Below, piece after piece: positions 9,593-17,198 of a DNA stretch of 57,281 nucleotides. The notes beneath the pieces are model-generated. The model worked only from the letters and a program-made list of their open reading frames with translations, ran no database searches and had not been told where the DNA came from. The position numbers and the translations under genes are program-made. Numbering within the stretch: position 1 is the first letter of the stretch; each line of letters starts with the position of its first letter. Origin of the DNA: Clostridiales bacterium (lineage in GTDB: Bacteria; Bacillota; Clostridia; Lachnospirales; Lachnospiraceae); assembly GCA_012520645.1 (NCBI GenBank), contig JAAYNV010000025.1:88137-145417 (forward strand), read 5' to 3'.

Positions 9593-9988
9593 ATGAAGCT
9601 TATAATTGGCGGATATGCCCAGGGAAAATTAAACTATGTCCTGAAGCGGTTGTCCTCCCGGTCATATCAGGTATGGGACGGTGAGATACCGGAGCAGCCC
9701 AAACAGATGAAAACGGATCTGGACACGCTGGTAATCATCAATCACTTTTCCTGCTGGGTCAGAAAATGTATCGAAAAAGGCGGATGCCCGGAGGAGGAAA
9801 TTATATGTTTTCTGGAATGTTATCCTGATGTTGTGATTATCAGCGATGAAATCGGATGCGGCATCGTACCGATGGAAGCCTTTGAGAGAGAATACAGAGA
9901 GCGGACAGGCAGACTTCTTACGGAGCTTGCAGAACGGGCAGAGGAAGTGGAGCGTGTGATATGCGGAATCGGGCAGAGAATCAAATAA
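9593..9988 (+). CDS. Short CobU-like protein with degenerate P-loop
   Basis: A 131-residue second member of the CobU family. It begins IIGGYAQGKL where a working P-loop would end GK(S/T), so the last P-loop residue is leucine. The region that carries the guanylylated histidine in CobU is absent. By contrast its C-terminal half is canonical, with DEIGCGIVP near residues 84-92, then RERTGRLL and ICGIGQRIK as in classical CobU. It is therefore complementary to the 180-residue CobU at 8222, and the two may act as a hetero-oligomer; this is inference. AAAGGA before ATG 9593 supports the start. It overlaps cobC by 28 bases. Confidence 0.82.
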   Translation: MKLIIGGYAQGKLNYVLKRLSSRSYQVWDGEIPEQPKQMKTDLDTLVIINHFSCWVRKCIEKGGCPEEEIICFLECYPDVVIISDEIGCGIVPMEAFEREYRERTGRLLTELAERAEEVERVICGIGQRIK

Positions 9989-10614
9989 CGTTAGTTCTTT
10001 TGAGACACGGAGCCACCCAGGCAAATGAGGGACACCGATACTTGGGAAAAACCGACGAAGCGCTTTCCGAAAGGGGAAAGAAAACGTTGGCTGCATATAA
10101 AGAAGAGCTTTTCAAATCAGAATATCGGAAAGTGGAATATCTGTTTGTCAGTCCGATGAAACGGTGCAGGGAAACCGGGGAAATTCTTTATCCGGATGTA
10201 CCGGGCATTGTGATTCCGGAGTGGAGCGAAATGGATTTTGGAGAATTTGAATATAAAAACTATGAGGAATTAAAAGAGGACAAACGGTATCAGGCATGGA
10301 TCGACAGCAATGGTACGCTGCCCTTTCCGGGAGGAGAGAGCAGGGAGGCATTCTGTCTGCGCTGTGTAAAAGGATTTCAAAGAATGTCACGGGAAATTGG
10401 ACAGATAGAAAAAAGAGACGGGCTAAGACCGGAAACGATAGGAGGTATCGTGCATGGAGGCACGATTATGGCACTGCTTAGCACCTATTGCGGAGGAAAC
10501 TATTTTGAGTACCAGGTTCCAAACGGAGGCGGATATATCTGCACGATGAAGGTTCAGGGCTGTCAGTTGGAATGGACAGAGATAAAAAGAATACCGGGGA
10601 GAAAAATCAGATGA
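9961..10614 (+). CDS. cobC: Histidine phosphatase family protein, probable alpha-ribazole phosphatase
   Basis: A 217-residue phosphoglycerate-mutase-like phosphatase. The catalytic phosphohistidine motif LRHGATQANEG has RHG at residues 15-17; EWSEMDFGEFE and GGIVHGGTIMALL supply the acid and second histidine. Family knowledge and its place between the CobU-like gene and cbiB indicate removal of phosphate from alpha-ribazole 5'-phosphate or cobalamin 5'-phosphate. It starts inside the previous gene, with only a weak ribosome site, and no other start is available before the RHG motif. It shares an ATGA with cbiB. A general sugar-phosphatase role cannot be excluded. Confidence 0.85.
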   Translation: MRNRAENQITLVLLRHGATQANEGHRYLGKTDEALSERGKKTLAAYKEELFKSEYRKVEYLFVSPMKRCRETGEILYPDVPGIVIPEWSEMDFGEFEYKNYEELKEDKRYQAWIDSNGTLPFPGGESREAFCLRCVKGFQRMSREIGQIEKRDGLRPETIGGIVHGGTIMALLSTYCGGNYFEYQVPNGGGYICTMKVQGCQLEWTEIKRIPGRKIR

Positions 10615-11648
10615 TATATCATATGACCGCATTTTGTTTTGGATTTTTATTAGATCTTCTGCTTGGGGATCCGTATTTTCTGCCTCATCCGATCCGGGGA
10701 ATCGGCAGACTGATTCAGGGAGTAGAGAAATGGCTGCGCAGAGAAGAGAGCAGAGAAGCCGGGGAACAGGAACGGCGGATGTGCAAGAGCAGCAGTCAGG
10801 GGGATAACGGGCAGGAAAAACGGTATCAAAAGGAATTGCGTCAGGGAATGGTTATGGTTGTGACGGTATTAGTCACTGTGACAGCGGCTGCGGCGGCAGT
10901 TCTGGTTTTGGCTTATTGGATAAATCCCTATGTGGGAATGGTCGTGGAGACGGTTATGACTTATCAGCTCCTTGCGGTAAAATGCTTAAAGGATGAAAGC
11001 ATGAAGGTATGCAGAGCGCTGGAAAAGCAAAATACGGAGGAGGCAAGAGCGGCCGTTTCCATGATTGTCGGCAGGGATACGGCATGCTTAAATGAGGAAG
11101 GCATCATCAGGGCGGCGGTAGAAACCGTGGCGGAAAATACCTCGGACGGGGTCATTGCACCGATGTTGTATACGGCGCTTGGTGGTCCGGTGCTTGGATT
11201 CTTTTATAAAGCGGTCAATACGATGGATTCCATGATCGGTTACAGAAATGAAAAATACCTGTATTTTGGCAGGGCAGCCGCAAGACTGGATGATTTTGTG
11301 AATTATATTCCGGCGAGGATCAGTGCGTGGATGATGATTGCGGCGGCTTTTCTGGGAGGAAGAAGCTTTTCCGGAAAAGGTGCAGTTGCTATATATGAGA
11401 GAGACAGACACAAGCATAAGAGTCCCAATTCCGCGCAGACCGAAGCGGTATGTGCGGGAGCACTGCGAATACAGCTTGCCGGTGATGCCAGTTATTTTGG
11501 AAAAGTGGTAAACAAGCCGTATATCGGAGATGCTTTGCGGAAAGCGGAATATGAGGACATAAAGCGGGCAAACCGGCTGATGTATGTGACGGCGTGTATG
11601 TGTGCGGCGCTCTGTCTGGTCTGTATGGGGATGATATGTCTGGGATAA
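10611..11648 (+). CDS. cbiB: Adenosylcobinamide-phosphate synthase
   Basis: A membrane enzyme of about 345 residues that attaches aminopropanol (phosphate) to adenosylcobyric acid. Family signatures: FLLDLLLGDPYFLPHPIRGIG at the start, VAENTSDGVIAPMLYTALGGPVLG, YKAVNTMDSMIGY and a late KSPNSAQTEAVCAGAL. ATG 10611, overlapping the cobC stop as ATGA with GGGGAG about twelve bases upstream, is preferred over ATG 10572. A 35-residue highly charged insertion (about residues 40-75, rich in E, R, K and Q) separates the first and second membrane segments and makes the protein longer than usual. Confidence 0.93.
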   Translation: MIYHMTAFCFGFLLDLLLGDPYFLPHPIRGIGRLIQGVEKWLRREESREAGEQERRMCKSSSQGDNGQEKRYQKELRQGMVMVVTVLVTVTAAAAAVLVLAYWINPYVGMVVETVMTYQLLAVKCLKDESMKVCRALEKQNTEEARAAVSMIVGRDTACLNEEGIIRAAVETVAENTSDGVIAPMLYTALGGPVLGFFYKAVNTMDSMIGYRNEKYLYFGRAAARLDDFVNYIPARISAWMMIAAAFLGGRSFSGKGAVAIYERDRHKHKSPNSAQTEAVCAGALRIQLAGDASYFGKVVNKPYIGDALRKAEYEDIKRANRLMYVTACMCAALCLVCMGMICLG

Positions 11649-11700
11649 AGAGCAGAATGCTGCAGGTATTTTCAAAAAGAAAGGTGGTCTTTCAGAGAAC

Positions 11701-12747
11701 ATGACGGATGAGTGGAAAGAAATTCATGGCGGAGACATATACAGAAACCGGGTGGAGCATGATTTTTCTGTGAATATCAATCCGTTTGGTATGCCGGAAA
11801 CGGTAAGGGAAGCACTCCATAAAGCGGTGGAAAACTGCAGTGCCTATCCGGACAGCAAGGCGGAACAATTAAAAGCGGCAGTCGGTGAAATGTCAGGCGT
11901 ACCAAAAGAGTATCTGCTTTTTGGGAATGGTGCTTCCGAGCTTTTTATGGCAGTCATCCATGGAATACATCCCAACAGGATCGTGATTCCGGTTCCGTCC
12001 TTTTACGGCTATGAGTATGCGGCAGAGTCAGTCAGAGGAGAAATCCTTTTTTATGAAATGAAAGAAGACAATGCTTTTGCAATGGATTCAGGAATTTTTT
12101 CCGTGCTGACGGAGAACACGGATTTGCTCTTTCTGGCAAATCCAAATAATCCGACCGGACAGCGGATGAGTAGAACCTGTTTAGAGGAGCTTTTGTGCCA
12201 TTGCAGAGAGAAGGGCATTTATGTGGTTCTGGATGAATGTTTTGTGGAGTTTTGCGGCGAAGAATTTTCCATGATGGGAAAAATCGATCTGTTTGACAAT
12301 CTGATACTGGTGCGGGCATTTACGAAGCTGTTTTCGATTCCGGGAGTCCGGCTTGGATATCTGGTGTGCAGTAACCGGATATTGTCAGAGCAGATCAGAA
12401 GGCAGCTGCCGGAGTGGAATCTTTCCTCTTTCGCACAGGCAGCAGGGTGTGCCTGTGCAGGGCAGATAAGGTTCATAAAGCAGACGGAAGATTTTGTAAA
12501 GGAGGAGCGGAAATTTCTGGAAGAGGGTTTAAAGAAGATGGGGCTTAGCGTATTTCCGGGGGAAGCGAATTTTATTTTGTTCTACAGTGATTACGCATTA
12601 TACGAACGTTTGCTGGAGAGGAAAATCCTAATCCGGGACTGCGGGAATTTCCGGGGATTATATAAGGGCTTTTACCGGATTGCGGTAAAGAGCAGGGAAG
12701 AAAACGAGATTTTACTAAAAGCGATGGGAGAAATTTTGTGGGAATAG
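11701..12747 (+). CDS. cobD: Threonine-phosphate decarboxylase-type PLP enzyme
   Basis: A 348-residue fold-type I PLP enzyme of the histidinol-phosphate aminotransferase family. It begins with the HGGDIYRN motif and FSVNINPFGMP typical of CobD, which makes aminopropanol phosphate for the B12 loop. Cofactor contacts visible are ANPNNPTGQ, VVLDECFVEF and the PLP lysine in RAFTKLFSIPGVRLGY (K209). Position directly between cbiB and cbiC supports the decarboxylase role rather than histidine synthesis. A 52-base gap precedes it and its 3' end overlaps cbiC by ten bases. Confidence 0.9.
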   Translation: MTDEWKEIHGGDIYRNRVEHDFSVNINPFGMPETVREALHKAVENCSAYPDSKAEQLKAAVGEMSGVPKEYLLFGNGASELFMAVIHGIHPNRIVIPVPSFYGYEYAAESVRGEILFYEMKEDNAFAMDSGIFSVLTENTDLLFLANPNNPTGQRMSRTCLEELLCHCREKGIYVVLDECFVEFCGEEFSMMGKIDLFDNLILVRAFTKLFSIPGVRLGYLVCSNRILSEQIRRQLPEWNLSSFAQAAGCACAGQIRFIKQTEDFVKEERKFLEEGLKKMGLSVFPGEANFILFYSDYALYERLLERKILIRDCGNFRGLYKGFYRIAVKSREENEILLKAMGEILWE

Positions 12748-13358
12748 CAGAAGAAATAGAAAAAAAGAGCTTTGAGATAATTTCAGAAGAACTTTTAAAA
12801 AGGGGGATCGTGCTTTCGCCAAAAGAGGAGAATATTACCAAGCGGGTCATCCATACGAGTGCGGACTTTGATTATGTTCAAACGCTGGTTTATACAAAGA
12901 ATGCTGTTTCGACGGCTATAGAACTGCTTCGAAACGGTGCGGATATTGTGACGGATACGAATATGGCGCTTGCCGGAATCAACAAAAGGGTATTGGCAAG
13001 TCTGGGAGGAGAGGCACACTGCTTTATGGCGGATGAGGAGGTTGCCCTTCTTGCGAAAAGACGGCAGACCACGCGGGCTGCTGTCAGTATGGAAAAGGCG
13101 GCAGAAATCAAAAAGCCGGTTATTTTTGCAATCGGAAATGCGCCGACCGCCTTGATAAAACTCTATGAAATGATGCAGACAAGTGACTGGAGACCGGCAT
13201 TTATCATCGGGGTTCCGGTTGGGTTTGTGAATGTGGAGTCGGCAAAGGAACTGATTTTAGAGACGGATGTGCCTTCTATCGTGAACCGGGGCAGAAAGGG
13301 CGGAAGCAATGTGGCAGCTGCGATCTGCAACGCTCTTTTGTATGAAATTGCCAGATAG
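12738..13358 (+). CDS. cbiC: Cobalt-precorrin-8 methylmutase
   Basis: A 206-residue enzyme that moves the C11 methyl group to C12, producing cobyrinic acid. The catalytic histidine sits in VIHTSADFDY (H39), and the conserved VTDTNMALAGINKR, FAIGNAPTAL, GVPVGFVNVESAKE and the terminal GGSNVAAAICNALL are all present. The start is GTG 12738, ten bases inside cobD, with GGGAG about eleven bases upstream. It is followed by a 73-base gap before cbiD. Confidence 0.95.
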   Translation: MGIAEEIEKKSFEIISEELLKRGIVLSPKEENITKRVIHTSADFDYVQTLVYTKNAVSTAIELLRNGADIVTDTNMALAGINKRVLASLGGEAHCFMADEEVALLAKRRQTTRAAVSMEKAAEIKKPVIFAIGNAPTALIKLYEMMQTSDWRPAFIIGVPVGFVNVESAKELILETDVPSIVNRGRKGGSNVAAAICNALLYEIAR

Positions 13359-13431
13359 ATGCAGGTTTTGAGAAAAAAGCGGCAGACAGGAGCTGTCAGA
13401 AGGCGAAAGAAAGGGAAAGGCGGAAAATCTG

Positions 13432-14550
13432 GTGCGGTACGGTTTTACGACGGGAAGCTGTGCAGCGGCGGCAGCAAAGGCAGCCGCTTATATGCTTTTG
13501 ACCGGAAGAGAGAAAACGGAGATTACGATAGAGACGCCGAAGGGAATTACCTATACGGCAAAACTTTTGGATATGGAACGGAAAGAGGAAATGATCAGCT
13601 GTGCGGTGCAAAAGGACGGTGGAGATGACCCGGATGTGACGACAGGCACGCTTGTTTATGCCAAGGTTTGTTATGCGGAGCATACAGCGCAACGGATCGA
13701 AATAGAGGGAGGCATAGGTGTCGGCAGGGTGACAAAGCCGGGACTTGATCAGCCGGTTGGAAGTGCAGCGATCAATCATGTTCCAAGAGAGATGATTGCA
13801 AAGGAAGTCTTGCAGGTGTGTCAGATTATGGATTATAAGGGGAGTCTGAACGTCGAGATTTTCGTACCGGAGGGTGAGAAACTTGCGGAGCGTACGTTTA
13901 ATCCAAGACTTGGAATCGTGGGCGGCATTTCCATATTGGGAACCAGTGGAATTGTGGAGCCGATGAGCAGTCAGGCAATTCTCGATACGATCCGGGTGGA
14001 GCTTAGACAAAGGCGGGCGCAGGGGTTTGATTATGTTGCCGTATCGCCGGGAAATTACGGTCTGGATTTTATGAAAAGGGAATATGGATATGATCTGGAT
14101 CAGAGTGTGAAATGCAGCAACTTTATCGGAGAGACGATTGATATGGCGGTGGAACTTGGTTTTCAGAGCATGCTGCTTACCGGGCATATCGGGAAGTTGA
14201 TCAAGGTGGCAGGAGGCATTATGAATACGCATTCGAGGGAGGCGGACTGCCGGATGGAGCTTTTGGCTGCTTTTGCCGTCAAAGAAGGAATTTTGATGGA
14301 AAAGGTCTGCCGTATTTTAGATTGTGTTACGACCGGGGAAGCGGTGCGTATTTTGAAAGAGGAAGGAAAATTACAGCCTGTCATGGAGCGGGTGATGGAG
14401 CGGATCTGTTATTATCTGAATAAACGGTCTGCAGGCAAAATGAGGATTGATTGTATTTTATATGCCAATGAGTTTGGCGAACTGGCAAGGAGTAAGGAGG
14501 CAGGAGCATGGTTTACTTTGTTGGCGCAGGAACCGGCGCAGCAGATTTGA
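13432..14550 (+). CDS. cbiD: Cobalt-precorrin-5B (C1)-methyltransferase
   Basis: A 372-residue SAM-dependent enzyme of the anaerobic corrin pathway. RYGFTTGSCAAAAAKAA at the very start, GGIGVGRVTKPGL, NPRLGIVGGISILGTSGIVEPMS and LTGHIGKLIKVAGGIMNTHS are hallmark segments. The start is taken as GTG 13432, giving a protein that begins only two residues before the GFTTG motif; family members usually have about ten more residues. The frame is open back to 13372 without ATG, so a non-canonical or different upstream start is possible. It overlaps cbiF by 43 bases. Confidence 0.94.
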   Translation: MRYGFTTGSCAAAAAKAAAYMLLTGREKTEITIETPKGITYTAKLLDMERKEEMISCAVQKDGGDDPDVTTGTLVYAKVCYAEHTAQRIEIEGGIGVGRVTKPGLDQPVGSAAINHVPREMIAKEVLQVCQIMDYKGSLNVEIFVPEGEKLAERTFNPRLGIVGGISILGTSGIVEPMSSQAILDTIRVELRQRRAQGFDYVAVSPGNYGLDFMKREYGYDLDQSVKCSNFIGETIDMAVELGFQSMLLTGHIGKLIKVAGGIMNTHSREADCRMELLAAFAVKEGILMEKVCRILDCVTTGEAVRILKEEGKLQPVMERVMERICYYLNKRSAGKMRIDCILYANEFGELARSKEAGAWFTLLAQEPAQQI

Positions 14551-15278
14551 TTACCGTCAGGGGAATGCGGTTATTGCAGGATGCGGATGTCATTATTTAT
14601 GCGGGGTCTCTTGTTAATCCGGAGCTGTTAAATTATGCGGGAGAGCATTGTGAGATATACAACAGTGCCAAAATGACGTTGGAGGAGATTCTTTCAGTCA
14701 TAAGGAGCGCAGAAGCAGAAGGGAAGACAACCGTCAGACTTCATACGGGAGAACCGAGTATCTATGGGGCAGTCAGGGAGCAGATGGATGAACTGGATGA
14801 ACTGGGAATCTCTTATGAGAGTTGTCCGGGAGTCAGTGCATGCTTTGGGGCAGCGGCATCTCTCAATCTGGAATACACCCTGCCTGGTATTTCACAGTCC
14901 TTAATCATTACAAGGATGGAAGGGAAAACAAAGGTTCCTGAAAAGGAAAGCATAGAGAGTTTTGCAGCACATCAGACATCCATGGCAATTTATTTAAGCA
15001 CAGGCATGTTGCGGGAGTTGAGTGAGAGACTGATTGCGGGCGGGTATGAAAAGGATACGCCGGCGGCTCTTATATACAAAGCGACATGGCCGGAGGAAGA
15101 GGCATATATCTGTACCGTTGAGACTCTGAATGCAACGGCAGCAGCACATGGCATCACGAAAACGGCACTGGTTTTAGTAGGTGAGGTGATCACGCACAGG
15201 CACTACCGGAAATCCAGATTGTATGCAGCCGATTTTTCCACGGAATTCAGACAGGCAAAGGAAAAGACAGAATCATGA
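14508..15278 (+). CDS. cbiF: Cobalt-precorrin-4 (C11)-methyltransferase
   Basis: A 256-residue SAM-dependent tetrapyrrole methylase. It starts with the glycine-rich YFVGAGTGAADLITVRG, followed by DVIIYAGSLVNPELL, the RLHTGEPSIYGA active-site segment and CPGVSACFGAAASL. These distinguish the CbiF/CobM subgroup. AAGGAGG eight to ten bases before ATG 14508 supports a start within cbiD. An ATGA overlap links it to cbiG, its usual partner at this stage of the pathway. Confidence 0.95.
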   Translation: MVYFVGAGTGAADLITVRGMRLLQDADVIIYAGSLVNPELLNYAGEHCEIYNSAKMTLEEILSVIRSAEAEGKTTVRLHTGEPSIYGAVREQMDELDELGISYESCPGVSACFGAAASLNLEYTLPGISQSLIITRMEGKTKVPEKESIESFAAHQTSMAIYLSTGMLRELSERLIAGGYEKDTPAALIYKATWPEEEAYICTVETLNATAAAHGITKTALVLVGEVITHRHYRKSRLYAADFSTEFRQAKEKTES

Positions 15279-16447
15279 AATCAGATATTCTGAAATTAAG
15301 CAACCGAAAATTAAGCATCATCAGTTTTACGGAGCAGGGAATCCGGCTTTCGGAAAAGATCGAAAAGTTGTTGTCCGGGGAAGCAGAGCAGGCGGATGAA
15401 AGCACAGATAGAGCAGGAGCAGACAGAATTTCCATAGAGCTGTTTACCAAATATACCGGAAAAATCTGCATGAAAAATGGAAAAAAGGATGAAGCCCCAA
15501 AAGAAATCCGGGAGGTCAGGCAGGAAAAGAGAAGCCTTTCCGAGTGGGCTGGAGAGCAGTTTTTAGAAAAAAATGCACTGCTTTTTATCGGTGCCTGCGG
15601 AATTGCAGTACGGGCGGTGGCGCCGCATCTGGTGGACAAGCTGCATGACAGTCCGGTGCTTGTCATGGATGAGAAGGGGGAATATGTCATTCCTGTCTTA
15701 TCTGGGCATATGGGAGGTGCCAATGAGCTGGCATTTTTTCTTGCAAAGATAACAGGAGCAGAGCCTGTAATCACAACGGCAACGGATTTAAACCGGAAGT
15801 TTGCCGTGGATTTATTTGCTAAGAAAAACGGACTTTTTATTGTAAACAGGGATGGGATTGCCAGAGTATCTGCAAAAGTACTGGCAGGAGAAAGCATTAT
15901 CATATCGATTGAGAACGGACATGTGCAGAAGAAAGAACGGCTGCCGGAAGGAATTCAACTGGTTTCTTATCCGCCGAAACAGTCTGTGGATGTGGTGGTA
16001 TGTACAAAAGAGCGGGAATTTGACACGCAGATTTTATTAAGACCAAAGGAATATGTAATCGGAATGGGATGCCGCAAGGGGAAGGAAGCAGATGAAATAG
16101 CTGCTTTGATCAACAGGACGCTTAAGAAACTCGGCATTTGTCTGCATCAGGTTTTTGCGCTTTCTTCCATCGAACAAAAGCGGGAGGAGGCGGGATTTCT
16201 TGCATGGAGCAGGAAAGCAGACATTCCGTTTATAACCTATACGGCTGAGGAATTGCAGCGTGTACCGGGAAACTTTCACAGCTCTGCGTTTGTAAAGGAG
16301 AAGGTGGGAGTTTCCAATGTGTGCGAGAGGGCGGCTTTGATGGCATGTGGGGCGGGCGGCAGGCTCGTCTTTGAAAAGCAGGCAGAGGATGGCATGACAA
16401 TAGCGGTTGCCAGACGGGAATGGAGCGTGGTATTGGATGAAGCATAA
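15275..16447 (+). CDS. cbiG: Cobalt-precorrin-5A hydrolase
   Basis: A 390-residue protein that opens the ring-A lactone of cobalt-precorrin-5A, releasing acetaldehyde. The N-terminal region starts ISFTEQGIRLSEKI; the middle holds LLFIGACGIAVRAVAPHL and PVLSGHMGGANELA, and the C-terminal domain has GMGCRKGKEADEIAALI and VSNVCERAALMACG. All three CbiG sections are present. There is a charged, low-conservation stretch near residues 40-90. Start codon overlaps the cbiF stop (ATGA) and the end overlaps cbiH by 11 bases. Confidence 0.95.
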   Translation: MKSDILKLSNRKLSIISFTEQGIRLSEKIEKLLSGEAEQADESTDRAGADRISIELFTKYTGKICMKNGKKDEAPKEIREVRQEKRSLSEWAGEQFLEKNALLFIGACGIAVRAVAPHLVDKLHDSPVLVMDEKGEYVIPVLSGHMGGANELAFFLAKITGAEPVITTATDLNRKFAVDLFAKKNGLFIVNRDGIARVSAKVLAGESIIISIENGHVQKKERLPEGIQLVSYPPKQSVDVVVCTKEREFDTQILLRPKEYVIGMGCRKGKEADEIAALINRTLKKLGICLHQVFALSSIEQKREEAGFLAWSRKADIPFITYTAEELQRVPGNFHSSAFVKEKVGVSNVCERAALMACGAGGRLVFEKQAEDGMTIAVARREWSVVLDEA

Positions 16448-17198
16448 AATCTATATTGTCGGTATGGGACCGGGAAAGGAAGAGATGATGACGAAGGAGG
16501 CTCTGTATGTTTTGGAGCAGTCCGATGTGATCATCGGTTATACCGTCTATTTAAAGCTGCTGGGGGAGCGTTTTTCAAAGAAAGAACGGCTGTCCACTCC
16601 GATGCGGCAGGAGAAGGAGCGGTGTGAACTCTGCTTTCAGGAAGCAGAAAAGGGAAAACAGGTGGCATTAATCTGCAGCGGGGATGCGGGAGTCTATGGG
16701 ATGGCCTCTTTGATGTATGAAATAGGCAGGAATTATCCCAAGACAGAATTGGTTGTGATTCCTGGCATTACGGCGGCAAGCAGCGGGGCGGCAGTTCTCG
16801 GCGCTCCGCTCAATCATGATTTTTGTGTGATCAGCCTAAGTGATCTGCTGACACCGTGGGAGACGATAGAGAAAAGGCTGGCAGCGGCAGCGCAGGGGGA
16901 TTTTGCGCTTGCGCTCTATAATCCTTCCAGTCATAAGCGGGCAGATTATCTGATGCGCGCCTGTGATATTCTGCTTCAGTATCTTGAAGGAGAGCGTGCC
17001 TGCGGCTATGTGGAAAATATTGGAAGAGAGGGAACCCGGGCAGTGACCTGTACGTTAAAGGAATTAAGAGAATGCAGGGTCAACATGTTTACAACGGTAT
17101 TTGTTGGAAATTCCGGTTCTGAAATCATAAACGGAAAGCTGGTCACAAGGAGAGGATACCAAATTGAAAGAACTGTTAATCTTTGCGGGAACAACTGA
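16437..17198 (+). CDS. cbiH: Cobalt-precorrin-3B (C17)-methyltransferase
   Basis: A 253-residue SAM-dependent tetrapyrrole methylase that methylates C17 and triggers ring contraction. It begins KIYIVGMGPGKEEMMT, followed by DVIIGYTVYLKLL, ICSGDAGVYGMASLMYE, IPGITAASSGAAVLGAPLNHDF and LYNPSSHKR, the CbiH pattern. ATG 16437 is chosen over a longer reading because it lies in the cbiG stop region and puts the conserved strand at the N-terminus. It overlaps the downstream fusion gene by 35 bases. Confidence 0.95.
   Translation: MKHKIYIVGMGPGKEEMMTKEALYVLEQSDVIIGYTVYLKLLGERFSKKERLSTPMRQEKERCELCFQEAEKGKQVALICSGDAGVYGMASLMYEIGRNYPKTELVVIPGITAASSGAAVLGAPLNHDFCVISLSDLLTPWETIEKRLAAAAQGDFALALYNPSSHKRADYLMRACDILLQYLEGERACGYVENIGREGTRAVTCTLKELRECRVNMFTTVFVGNSGSEIINGKLVTRRGYQIERTVNLCGNN

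Noticed and set aside
9593..9988. Short CobU-like gene as a decayed duplicate
   Set aside because: Its C-terminal motif is better conserved than in the longer paralogue and it has a good ribosome site, so decay is less likely than retained function.
13359..13628. Open frame between cbiC and cbiD that could be a cbiD N-terminus
   Set aside because: It is in a different frame from cbiD; joining would need two extra bases, and it has no ribosome site. GTG 13432 was kept.
13396..14232. 278-codon minus-strand open frame opposite cbiD
   Set aside because: Composition is that of an antisense shadow and it starts within the conserved cbiD coding region.
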